Positions 1 to 7,200 of a stretch of 14,905 nucleotides of DNA are shown here, one piece after another; within the stretch, counting starts at the first letter, position 1; each line of letters starts with the position of its first letter. The stretch spans positions 1 through 14,905 of the forward strand of contig JAAEOP010000709.1 of the NCBI GenBank assembly GCA_024223125.1, written 5' to 3'. The notes beneath the pieces are model-generated. The model searched no databases, had not been told where the DNA came from, and saw only the letters and a program-made list of their open reading frames with translations. Made by a program: the position numbers and the translations under genes. This DNA comes from Chloroflexota bacterium. GTDB lineage: Bacteria; Chloroflexota; Anaerolineae; Promineifilales; Promineifilaceae.

Positions 1-96
1 CCAAAACTAGATGACAGTCTGGCACAAAGACAAGAAGAAGAAGAGGAAATGCTTCAACCAAAACTAGACGACAGTCTGGCACAAAGACAAGAAGAA
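1..96 (+). repeat. 57-bp tandem repeat, nearly two copies, inside the 3' end of the first gene
   Basis: Bases 1-39 recur at 58-96 with one difference, a silent GAT/GAC change. The period is 57 bp, or 19 codons, so the reading frame is kept. The repeat probably continues upstream of the window. It encodes the PKLDDSLAQRQEE module. Confidence 0.85.
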
Positions 97-117
97 CTAC
101 CGGAAGAAGAAATCTAA
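1..117 (+). CDS. 3' end of an acidic Q/R/E-rich protein (partial)
   Basis: An open frame runs from the first base to a TAA at 115-117, giving the last 38 residues of a protein whose start lies outside the window. The visible part is two copies of PKLDDSLAQRQEE with a 19-residue period, followed by an acidic tail ending EEEI. It has no visible fold and is probably disordered. Q-R-Q followed by runs of Glu is common in the linkers of eCIS-associated DUF4157 proteins, so this may be such a protein, but no catalytic part is visible and the function cannot be assigned. The stop lies 14 bases before the DUF4255 start, so the two genes are probably cotranscribed. The coding frame is well supported by the in-frame repeat; the identity is not. 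Confidence 0.7.
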   Translation, partial: PKLDDSLAQRQEEEEEMLQPKLDDSLAQRQEELPEEEI

Positions 118-131
118 AGCGAGCGTAAGCG

Positions 132-986
132 ATGTTTGCCGATTTGGACGAAACCATCAAAAAATTGTTAATAGCCGAAATCCCCATCAAAAATGGGGAG
201 ATTGACATTAAGTTTGACCAGCCTAAACGGGAATGGAGCGCCAAACTGGGCAAACCAACCGTCAACTTCTTCCTTTATGATGTGCGTGAAAATCCAGTAC
301 TGCGCCAACATCAATGGGAACAGATAAAGCAGAATGGTAACGGCCGACTAGACATGGCCCAACTCAAACGCACTCCCTTCCGCGTGGATTGTCTGTACAT
401 GATTACCACCTGGGCGGCCGAACCAGACGACGAACACCGTTTGCTTTCCCGCATCCTGCTGGCCCTCTTCCGCAACCCCATCCTCCCGGCCGACTATTTG
501 CAAGGGCACATGCAGACACAGGCTTTTGAAATTCAAGGACGTGTCGCCGCCCATGACAAGCTCACCAATCCCGCCGAAGTGTGGAGCGCGTTGGATAATG
601 AGCTGCGTCCCAGCGTCTCCTATCTGCTAACGATTGCCATGGACCCCTGGACAGAAATTGCAGAACCGCCGGTACGTACCTTCACCTTCCGCACCGGCAT
701 CGCCCCCGACCCGCGCCAGCCTGCTTTGGAAGATGGCGATCCCGCCTCCCAATTACGTTATATCGGCGGGCAGGTACTTAAGAAGGACGTACCCCAGGTC
801 GGCATTCAGGTTGCTGTCAAAGGAACGGGAATATTTGACGAGACAGATGATGACGGCCGTTTTCGACTTGGCGGTTTACACGATGGCAAATACACCCTCA
901 TCGTCTGGCCCGAAAGCGGCAAACCCAAAGAACGAAGCGTCTCCTTACCCGACGAAAAAACCGGCAACTATGATATTGATTTGTAA
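132..986 (+). CDS. DUF4255 (Pvc16/Afp16-type) eCIS tail terminator with a C-terminal transthyretin-like domain
   Basis: This 284-residue protein starts MFADLDETIKKLL and continues through NFFLYDVREN and PFRVDCLYMITTWA, the hallmarks of the DUF4255/Pvc16 N-terminal family. In Afp/PVC particles the family caps the distal end of the tube and sheath and sets where polymerisation ends. Residues 1 to about 190 form this domain. From about 210 the sequence switches to a transthyretin-like (carboxypeptidase-regulatory-like) beta module, with GTGIFDETDDDGRFRLGGL and DGKYTLIVWP as its core strands. Many family members are shorter and lack such a module; here it may decorate the particle end or contact a partner. 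The ATG at 132 follows the upstream stop by 14 bases, and only a weak ribosome binding site is visible, so coupling to the upstream gene is possible. Confidence 0.9.
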   Translation: MFADLDETIKKLLIAEIPIKNGEIDIKFDQPKREWSAKLGKPTVNFFLYDVRENPVLRQHQWEQIKQNGNGRLDMAQLKRTPFRVDCLYMITTWAAEPDDEHRLLSRILLALFRNPILPADYLQGHMQTQAFEIQGRVAAHDKLTNPAEVWSALDNELRPSVSYLLTIAMDPWTEIAEPPVRTFTFRTGIAPDPRQPALEDGDPASQLRYIGGQVLKKDVPQVGIQVAVKGTGIFDETDDDGRFRLGGLHDGKYTLIVWPESGKPKERSVSLPDEKTGNYDIDL

Positions 987-1007
987 TTTAATTTTGGCCG
1001 GAGATTA

Positions 1008-1051
1008 GAGATTGGAGATTAGAGATTTTCCAATCCCTAATCTCCAATCTC
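1008..1051 (+). repeat. Intergenic hairpin built from GAGATT/GGAGATT iterations
   Basis: Arms 1008-1027 and 1032-1051 are 20 nt each and complementary except at one position, with a TTCC loop. The left arm is itself an iteration of GAGATT. A related but degraded element occurs at 9861-9904, and both end in TCTCCAAT[CT]TCAAAG just before a ribosome-binding-like AGGA. This suggests a repeat family. It lacks a U-tract and so does not look like a classical terminator. Confidence 0.8.
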
Positions 1052-1066
1052 AAAGCAGGAAAAGTT

Positions 1067-1165
1067 ATGAAATCCTACCCCATCATCAACAAACGCGCCC
1101 CACCCGGCGACTCACAAAAATTGTCTTTATTGTTTGGCAAGGTCCTATCTTGCCAACTTTTTTAG
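1067..1165 (+). CDS. Possible 32-residue leader-type ORF
   Basis: An ATG at 1067 sits 6 bases after AGGAAA and opens a 32-codon frame, MKSYPIINKRAPPGDSQK followed by LSLLFGKVLSCQLF, ending at TAG 1163-1165. The last ten codons run through the terminator-like stem, so translation of this ORF would prevent that stem from forming. This is the geometry of an attenuation leader. The ORF is very short, I recognise no family, and the spacing may be chance. The call is tentative. Confidence 0.25.
   Translation: MKSYPIINKRAPPGDSQKLSLLFGKVLSCQLF
1134..1163 (+). terminator. Rho-independent terminator or attenuator upstream of the sheath gene
   Basis: A perfect 8-bp stem, TTGGCAAG (1134-1141) with CTTGCCAA (1149-1156), has a 7-base loop and is followed by C and six T (1158-1163). 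It lies between the DUF4255 and sheath genes and could end the upstream transcript in part or lower read-through. The stem is short and only half GC, so it may be weak. A second possible stem, around CGGTTAACCTAAACCG, follows at about 1174-1190. Confidence 0.55.
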
Positions 1166-1217
1166 TGGAGGTTCGGTTAACCTAAACCGACCCCAAATAA
1201 CACAAGGAGCGTGAAAT

Positions 1218-2525
1218 ATGGCTGTAGCATATGCAACTCCCGGTGTCTATGTTGAACAAGTAGACAAAGGCACCAAGCCAATCGAAGCGGCCGGAACCTC
1301 CATCGCCGCTTTTATTGGCATTTCAGCCGAAGCCAGCATCAAAACGGTGGATCCAGCAGGTAACGAGGTACGCGAATCCGTTCTCGGAAGAGCCATGCTT
1401 GTTACCAACTGGACCCAGTACACCACCCTCTTCGGTGGATTCATCGAAGGGGCATACATGCCTGATGCGGTATACGGTTACTTTAATAATGGTGGCGGCC
1501 CCTGCTATGTCACCAGTTTACGGGCGGTGGATGAAATGCCGGCGCCTAAAAAGCCAGCCGCGAAGAAAAAGGTAGCAGACGCCAAAGAAGAAGCGGCGCC
1601 GGCTGCTGCGGGCGGGCCACTGTCAGCCAAAGAGTTTATTGGCGACGCGGCCGAACGCACCGGCATCAATGGTCTGGAAGCGTTGCGAAACGTGAGCCTG
1701 CTGTTGTGCCCCGACATCTTCTATGGCTACGATGGCTCTTCCGCTGCCAAAACTCGCGTAAAGCAAGTACAAACAGCGATGATTGCCCACTGCGAAAATA
1801 TGCAGTACCGATTTGCCATCCTGGATACCCCGCCGGGACTCAGCGCCCAGCAAGCCAAAGAGTGGCGTGACTACGTTAACTTCGACACCTCCTACGCCGC
1901 CCTCTACTATCCCTGGATAGAAGTGGCCGACCTGAGTGATGGTCCCAGTACCAGCAAAAAGATGCCGCCCAGCGGTCATGTTGTTGGTATCTACAATCGC
2001 AGCGATGCCGCTCGTGGCGTTCACAAAGCGCCGGCCAACGAAGTGGTTTTAGGGGCGACAGACCTGGAAATTGATCTAACGAAAGGCGAGCAAGATACGC
2101 TGAATCCCGTTGGCGTAAACTGTATCCGTTCCTTCCCTGGACGCGGCCTCCGTGTTTGGGGCGCGCGCACCCTCAGTAGCGATGGCTCTTGGCGGTACAT
2201 CAATGTGCGTCGTTTGTTCAATCAGGTGGGTCAATCGCTGGATGTGGGTTTGCAATGGGTTGTCTTTGAACCGAATGACAGCAACTTGTGGGCGCGTGTC
2301 AGCCGGGACATCACCGCTTTCCTGCGTGTCATCTGGCGCAGTGGGGCGCTGTTTGGCTCCGCGCCGGACGCGGCCTTCTACGTCAAGTGTGACGAAGAAT
2401 TGAACCCGCATGAAATCCGTGACCTGGGCCAATTGATTATTGAAGTAGGTATGGCGCCGGTGAAACCGGCCGAATTCGTCATCCTGCGCTTGAGCCAATG
2501 GGCCGGCGCTGATGCGGAAGCATAG
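1218..2525 (+). CDS. eCIS contractile sheath protein
   Basis: This 435-residue protein belongs to the phage tail sheath family and polymerises around the inner tube, contracting to drive it into a target. The N-terminus (YATPGVYVEQVDKGTKPIE, then TSIAAFIGIS) is the classical sheath opening. The C-terminal third holds the conserved assembly part: PPSGHVVGIYNRSD at about 250, CIRSFPGRGLRVWGARTL at about 300, and VGLQWVVFEPND at about 345, ending MAPVKPAEFVILRLSQW. Residues about 108-134 are a Lys/Ala/Pro-rich low-complexity insertion (PAPKKPAAKKKVADAKEEAA) that probably loops out on the surface. The start follows a strong AAGGAG eight bases upstream. Only one sheath gene is visible, whereas Afp and PVC carry several. 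Confidence 0.96.
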   Translation: MAVAYATPGVYVEQVDKGTKPIEAAGTSIAAFIGISAEASIKTVDPAGNEVRESVLGRAMLVTNWTQYTTLFGGFIEGAYMPDAVYGYFNNGGGPCYVTSLRAVDEMPAPKKPAAKKKVADAKEEAAPAAAGGPLSAKEFIGDAAERTGINGLEALRNVSLLLCPDIFYGYDGSSAAKTRVKQVQTAMIAHCENMQYRFAILDTPPGLSAQQAKEWRDYVNFDTSYAALYYPWIEVADLSDGPSTSKKMPPSGHVVGIYNRSDAARGVHKAPANEVVLGATDLEIDLTKGEQDTLNPVGVNCIRSFPGRGLRVWGARTLSSDGSWRYINVRRLFNQVGQSLDVGLQWVVFEPNDSNLWARVSRDITAFLRVIWRSGALFGSAPDAAFYVKCDEELNPHEIRDLGQLIIEVGMAPVKPAEFVILRLSQWAGADAEA

Positions 2526-2527
2526 CA

Positions 2528-2585
2528 AGTAAACCTGTAGGGCAAGACGCTGTCATGAACAACGGTGTTTTGTTCTACATTTACT
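2528..2585 (+). repeat. Hairpin filling the sheath-tube spacer
   Basis: AGTAAA (2528-2533) and TGTAG (2536-2540) pair with CTACA (2575-2579) and TTTACT (2580-2585), leaving a 2-nt bulge. A smaller GAAC...GTTC stem lies inside. It ends just before the tube ribosome binding site AAGGAG (2587-2592). It could protect or process the mRNA at the boundary with the gene needing the highest copy number; that role is an inference. Confidence 0.5.
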
Positions 2586-2599
2586 AAGGAGAGACTCTC

Positions 2600-3043
2600 A
2601 TGGCAGATCGTGAAGACCCCCTTGTTGGTTTTCATTTTGGAATTGAAATCCAAGGGGTAATCAATGGCTACTTCACAGAATGTTCTGGCTTAGGTTCTGA
2701 ACAGGAAGTGATTGAGCATAAAGTGGTTACAGAGCAAGGTACAGAAGTGGTAATGAAATTACCCGGCCGTTTGAAGTGGGAAAACATCACCCTGAAGCGG
2801 GGTATCACCAGCAACATGGATATCTGGACCTGGCGTAAGGATGTGGAAGATGGCAATGTGGATTCTGCCCGTCACAACGGTTCGGTGGTGATGTATGACC
2901 AGCATCTGAATCCGGTAGCTCGTTGGAATTTTGAACAAGCGTGGCCGGTGAAGGTAAGTGGCCCGCAGCCAAAAGCCGACAGTAATGAAATTGGTGTAGA
3001 AGAATTAACAGTTGCCCACGAATACATTGAGCGTGTGCAATAA
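2600..3043 (+). CDS. eCIS inner tube protein (Afp1/Pvc1, T4 gp19-like)
   Basis: This 147-residue protein has the length and signature of contractile-tail tube subunits: DPLVGFHFGIEIQGVINGYF, TECSGLGSEQEVIEHKVV, KLPGRLKWENITLKRGIT, then VARWNFEQAWPVKVSGPQ and EIGVEELTVAHEYIERV. It is expected to form hexameric rings stacked into the hollow tube inside the sheath. An AAGGAGAG ribosome binding site precedes the ATG at good spacing, one of the strongest in the window, as expected for an abundant subunit. A second, divergent tube-like gene lies at 3660-4154. Confidence 0.96.
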   Translation: MADREDPLVGFHFGIEIQGVINGYFTECSGLGSEQEVIEHKVVTEQGTEVVMKLPGRLKWENITLKRGITSNMDIWTWRKDVEDGNVDSARHNGSVVMYDQHLNPVARWNFEQAWPVKVSGPQPKADSNEIGVEELTVAHEYIERVQ

Positions 3044-3048
3044 GAGTG

Positions 3049-3120
3049 GCAAGTTTGCAAGTAGCAAGTTTGCAAGTAGCAGGTCGTCTCACTTGCTCAC
3101 TTGCACACTTGCAAACTTGC
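3049..3120 (+). repeat. TTGCAAGT-based tandem and inverted repeat in the tube-chaperone spacer
   Basis: The 15-mer GCAAGTTTGCAAGTA occurs twice in tandem (3049-3063, 3064-3078). The perfect 14-base complement ACTTGCAAACTTGC lies at 3107-3120, with further ACTTGC copies between. The RNA can fold with either left copy, giving two alternative hairpins. The next start codon is only 13 bases downstream and has no clear ribosome binding site, so the structure could affect its translation. Confidence 0.8.
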
Positions 3121-3133
3121 ATATTCATTAACT

Positions 3134-3490
3134 ATGCAAACAGAAGTTGAATTTTCACTCCCTAGAGGATTTTTGGATGAGGGCGGGCAGATGCACCGCC
3201 ACGGCCGCATGCGTCTGGCTTATGCGATAGATGAAGTGGACGTGATGAATGACCCACGGGTGCGGGTAAATGAATCGTACCTGCCCATCTTGTTGTTAAG
3301 CCGGGTAGTGACGCAGTTGGATGGCGTGACGGCCGTGACCTCAGAAATTATTGAGCGCTTGTTTGCCTCCGATCTGGCCTATTTGCAGGAACTTTACCAG
3401 CATATGAACAATGGTGAACAAGTAACTATAGGCGCTGTTTGCCCCGCATGCCGAGCACAGTTTCAAGTACAAGTTTCACCTCTGGGATAG
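3134..3490 (+). CDS. Tail assembly chaperone-like eCIS protein
   Basis: The 118-residue frame starting MQTEVEFSLPRGFLDEGG contains RMRLAYAIDEVDVMNDPRV, SYLPILLLSRVVTQLDGV and IERLFASDLAYLQELYQHM. This is the pattern of phage tail assembly proteins (phage tail E-type chaperones) found next to tube genes. Such proteins are thought to bind tube or tape-measure subunits before assembly. The C-terminus holds one CPAC pair (C103, C106). A zinc ribbon would need a second CxxC, which is absent, so metal binding is doubtful. I chose ATG 3134 because the extension to 3101 is encoded by the intergenic repeat and would add only MHTCKLAYSLT. No good ribosome binding site is visible before 3134. The family is likely; the exact role is inferred. 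Confidence 0.8.
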   Translation: MQTEVEFSLPRGFLDEGGQMHRHGRMRLAYAIDEVDVMNDPRVRVNESYLPILLLSRVVTQLDGVTAVTSEIIERLFASDLAYLQELYQHMNNGEQVTIGAVCPACRAQFQVQVSPLG

Positions 3491-3503
3491 ATTGTGAACA
3501 GAG

Positions 3504-3659
3504 ATGGCTGAATCAGAACAAACGACCACAGATGAAATGGTAAAAGACGGCAAACCAACTCCCGAATTGGTGCGGAAGGTGGTTGAAAAAGTATATGCTT
3601 TATGGCAGCGAGATTTAGCGATTGAGTTTGAAAGACAAAGGCGCTTTAAGGGACGATAA
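3504..3659 (+). CDS. Small DUF6760-like eCIS protein, 51 residues
   Basis: This short frame encodes an acidic N-terminus followed by TPELVRKVVEKVYALWQRDL and a basic helix ending ERQRRFKGR. The motif [P]-E-L-V-R-x-V-x-x-K-V-Y-x-L-[LW]-x-R-[ED]-L with a charged tail is typical of the small DUF6760-type proteins beside tube genes in eCIS loci. Function is unknown; a small helical adaptor at the tube-baseplate junction is plausible from position. It starts 13 bases after the preceding stop, and its stop codon directly abuts the next ATG, so translation of the next gene is probably coupled to it. Confidence 0.8.
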   Translation: MAESEQTTTDEMVKDGKPTPELVRKVVEKVYALWQRDLAIEFERQRRFKGR

Positions 3660-4154
3660 ATGAACATTCAAAAAACATCCCACGTACACGATTTGCATCA
3701 ATTAACAAATCCGACTTTTCGTTTTGTCGTTCAAATCGCGAACATCTCTCAGGCGGCCTTTACCGAATGTACTGTACCGGTGATTGAGTGGGAAATTGAA
3801 GAGGTAAAAGAAGGCGGCTTAAATACCTTCACTCACCAGCTTCCCGGCCGGCGCAAAGGGGCCAAGATAACGTTGAAAAATGGTGTTGGCCACAGCGGTT
3901 TATTTGATTGGTATAAAAAATCAATGAGTGAGCAGTTTGAGCGTAGAGATGTTACCGTCACACTTAAAAATTCGTTAGGGGATACGATTATGAGTTGGTC
4001 TTTAGGCGGCGCATATCCTATTAAATGGACAGGGCCGCAGCTAAAGACGGGCGACAATACCATTGCCATCCAAACATTAGAGTTTGCTTGTAACGAGGTT
4101 TCTGTTGTGTTGGGAGAAATAATGAAAAAGGAAACTAATTCCAATCAAAATTAA
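3660..4154 (+). CDS. Second tube-like protein (Afp5/Pvc5-type tube initiator)
   Basis: This 164-residue gp19-like protein has FRFVVQIANISQAAFTECTV, THQLPGRRKGAKITLKNGVG, LFDWYKKS and WSLGGAYPIKWTGPQLKTGD with a final EFACNEVSVVLGE. The layout parallels the main tube protein but the sequence is divergent. In Afp/PVC particles such a paralogue forms the first ring between hub and tube. Its place here, after DUF6760 and before the LysM hub gene with one gene between, fits that role. It starts directly on the base after the upstream stop, and the last residues (KKETNSNQN) are probably a flexible tail. Whether it is initiator or a second tube layer cannot be told from sequence alone. Confidence 0.88.
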   Translation: MNIQKTSHVHDLHQLTNPTFRFVVQIANISQAAFTECTVPVIEWEIEEVKEGGLNTFTHQLPGRRKGAKITLKNGVGHSGLFDWYKKSMSEQFERRDVTVTLKNSLGDTIMSWSLGGAYPIKWTGPQLKTGDNTIAIQTLEFACNEVSVVLGEIMKKETNSNQN

Positions 4155-4155
4155 A

Positions 4156-4252
4156 TGTAACCATTCAGGTGCCCGGCACTTCATTACCAAGTCTACTGGA
4201 GTAGCACACTCGTTTATAAGTGCCGGGCACCTTGGGGGAGTGAATGGTTACA
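4156..4252. repeat. 97-bp nested palindrome, REP or MITE-like
   Basis: The outer arms TGTAACCATTCA (4156-4167) and TGAATGGTTACA (4241-4252) are perfect inverted repeats. Inside them AGGTGCCCGGCACTT (4167-4181) and AAGTGCCGGGCACCT (4218-4232) are a second perfect pair. The inner arm is itself palindromic (GTGCCCGGCAC). Nested arms around a 36-base centre resemble bacterial REP or BIME units and non-autonomous palindromic elements. It starts two bases after the upstream stop and fills the spacer. I see no transposase gene or clear target duplication. Confidence 0.75.
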
Positions 4253-4276
4253 ATTAAATATATCAGGTAATTGCTC

Positions 4277-7200
4277 ATGTATAGTCAAAATCCTTTGCTA
4301 CGGCGTTTACAACGGCATAAAAATATGCCAGTGATTTTTCGTGCGCCAGAAGAGAAGGTGCAAACTCCGCTCCAATCAAACATAGGTGGCACGGCCGTTA
4401 TCTCTGGCATCAGACCGGTACAAGCCGTTCTCATGTCCTCGTCCCCCATGCCATCTGTCCTTCCTGAACCGGACAGTAGCCAGTTTGATGCTGCTATTGC
4501 GGCCGCAGCTACTTCTTCCACCACTACAACTTCTGTGGCCGGGAAGGCTGCCCGTCAAACACGAAAAGCAGCAACACAGCCAACAACACGTTCACCAAGA
4601 CCATCGACCCAGATTCAGAGGCAGACCCAGCCAGAAAGCGAACAATCTCGACCAGCCGACTCTGTAGCATCGCCTACATTGAGCGGCGACCAAAGGTTGC
4701 CGGTCGAAGCGACTGCACCAAAAACACCGTCACCTCCCACAACGCTACCGGTACAACGGCAAACAGCTCCAGAAACACCTGAAGATCGTAATTGGCGGCG
4801 GTTAGAGCGCATTATGGATTTACATAAAGAACGGCAGTCGGCTGAAGAAGCGGCCGAGTTTACAGGTAATGAACCAGTAGCTCCCACACCGGCTTCACTA
4901 GCCTCAACGTCGGTGCAACGCCAGCCGGAAACGCAAACGGTTTCATCATCTACTGCTCCCCCGGTTTCCAATCTTCCTGAGCCAGCGCAACCTGTGGCCG
5001 CCCCGGAATCTGGGCTACAAAGACGAGCTGAAGTCGGCGCGCCAAACGAAGAAACACCAGCGCCTGAATCAACTACGGCCGTCGAAGCGCCAACATTGAG
5101 CAAAGCCGTAGAACCTTTAGTTTCAGCCACGCCGCCGTCTGTACAACGTCAACCAGAAGTTGGTGAAACACCGGCAACCTTATCAGCGCCGGAACCAGTA
5201 GCAGCGGATAAAATCATTCCAGCTCCGCATGGTACGGACTTACCCGATTCCCAACCCCAGGTTCAGTCTGAAACCCAACCCCAACCGTCACCTATACCAG
5301 CGTCCCCAGCAGAGCCGACGCCAGTGCAGCGTCAACCGGCGCCGACAACACCGGAAACGCCGGAGGAACGGAATTGGCGACGGCTGGAAAAGATTAGCGC
5401 CTTGCATGAGGAACGGCGGGCGGTTGAAGAAGCCGGAGAAGAAATAGAATCGCTTGCGCCGAAATCGGTAACTGTTTCACCATCCACACCGCCGCCTTTG
5501 CAAAAGAAACGGGCTGAAGTCAGCGTTACGAACGAGGAAAAGCAAGCCCCTGAACCAATTGCGGCTTCTGAGGCGCCTGCGGTTTCAGAAACACCGCTGT
5601 CTGTACAGCGCCAACCAGAGGTCGGTGAAGCAGCGGCAACCTTATCAGCGCCGGAACCAGTAGCAGCGGATAAAACCATTCCAGCTCCGCGCGGTACGGA
5701 CTTACCCGATCCTCAACCCCAAGTTCAGGCTGAAATGCAACCCCAGCTGTCACAAACGGCGGCATCCCCGCCATCTGTGGCCGCAGCGCCAGAGCCGGCG
5801 CAGCGTCAACCGGCGCCGACGCCGGAAACGCCGGAGGAACGGAATTGGCGGCGGCTGGAAAAGATTAGCGCCTTGCATCATAAAGAACGACAGGCGGCCG
5901 AAGAAGTGGCTGCGCTGCCAACTGCGGACCCAGAAACACCTGCACTGAGCGGAGCCGAAGTGAGTGGCGACCAAAGGTCGCTGGCCGAAGCGGCCGTATC
6001 CCCTCCTGTTCCCTCGCCGACCATTCAACGGCAGCCTGATTCTGGCAGTCCACTGCCCCCACCCCCAGAAAATGACGAGGCGGCCGTGTTGTCCAGTCAA
6101 TTGGCAGAGACAGTGATCAGTCGCCGTCCGGCAAAATTGCCGGCTCCGCCAGACAAAGAAATACCAACCGTGCCCTCGGCGGCAAAATCGAGCAGTTCCC
6201 TGCAAACTTTTATCAGCCGCCGGCCTGATGTGCCTGCGGCGCAAAAAAAAGAAGATTCTTCGGCAGCGCCGGCACAGAGAGGAGTCGAAGTGGCCGCGCC
6301 GCCCACCGAACCAATCCCTGAACCCCCAGCTGGAAAAATAACATCGACTCCAGACCCGGCACCAGAACCCCCACCCCCAGAATTAACAGCAGTTTCTTAC
6401 CCAGAAGATGCGCCACTTATGCGTGCCCCGGAACTGCCAAAAACACCGGCGGTTCCAATCTCACCAGAACTGCCGGCTGTGCCTGAACTGGCGGTTCAGG
6501 CTGAACCGGGATCATTCGTGCTCCCAGAAAGTAGTTCTGCCCCGCTGGTTATGGGACCATCTTCAGCCCGCTCTGAAGAAACGTTGATTATGCGGCAGCC
6601 GGAGCCATTGCCACCATCCGGTGACAGTTTGCCTGAGTTACCAACGGCCGAAGGTACAACGCCGCTGGAAATGGCCTGGCCTGTACAAAAAGTAACGCCG
6701 CCGGATAAGCCGGAACCCCGACCACAACCTTTTGAGACGATGGAGACAGATTTGTTTACACCGGTTCGGACGCCATCCTCAGAAGATACAACAGTTCAAG
6801 AACGACTGGCTCAGGTGCCGCCGGGTATGCCTACAGATTCATCGGTACCGGTTATGCGGCCGCGCGGCCCTCGACCTACTCAGTTTGCGGCCGATACGAC
6901 CACAACTCCACCCAATATACAGAGGCAGGAGATGCCAGAGATGAGTATGGAGACGGCCACTTCGACCAGCGACCTTTGGTCGCCGCTCAGTGCAGGCGAT
7001 GCCCCGCCGCCCACGCAAACAATTCAGCGCACGGCCGTTCCAGAGACAGCGGACTCTGCTCCAGCCACCGAAAAACCGGCTCAAGAAACCGTTCTTACAG
7101 AAATTGGGGAGCTACCCGCAGATTTATGGCAGTTGATTGGCGACCAGCCGCCTTCAAAAACAGAACAGGCTGCTGTTGCGCCATCGGCCGTGCAGCCGAC

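Noticed and set aside
634..1008. A 124-codon + strand frame overlapping the DUF4255 gene
   Set aside because: It is a shadow of the DUF4255 frame, whose two domains cover the same bases.
1110..1200. A sigma-70 promoter in the spacer before the sheath gene
   Set aside because: TTGTCT-like and TAT-rich stretches exist, but no pair has acceptable spacing and match, so a promoter cannot be supported by eye.
3049..3120. CRISPR-like repeats in the tube-chaperone spacer
   Set aside because: The repeats are 15 bp, directly adjacent and without spacers; they form an inverted-repeat hairpin, not an array.
3101..3133. ATG at 3101 as start of the tail-assembly-chaperone-like gene
   Set aside because: Its first eleven codons are made of the TTGCAAGT spacer repeat. 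The family-like sequence begins at MQTEVEF from 3134.
3440..3451. CPAC near the end of the chaperone-like protein as a zinc ribbon
   Set aside because: Only one CxxC pair is present. A zinc ribbon needs a second pair, so metal binding is not supported.
3440..3560. Programmed frameshift joining the assembly-chaperone-like gene to the DUF6760 gene, as in many phage tail chaperones
   Set aside because: The DUF6760 frame has a TGA at 3495-3497 just before its ATG, and no slippery heptamer is evident near the end of the chaperone gene. They look like separate genes.
4271..4276. TTG at 4271 as start of the large disordered protein
   Set aside because: ATG 4277 is only two codons later and is better spaced from AGGTAA.
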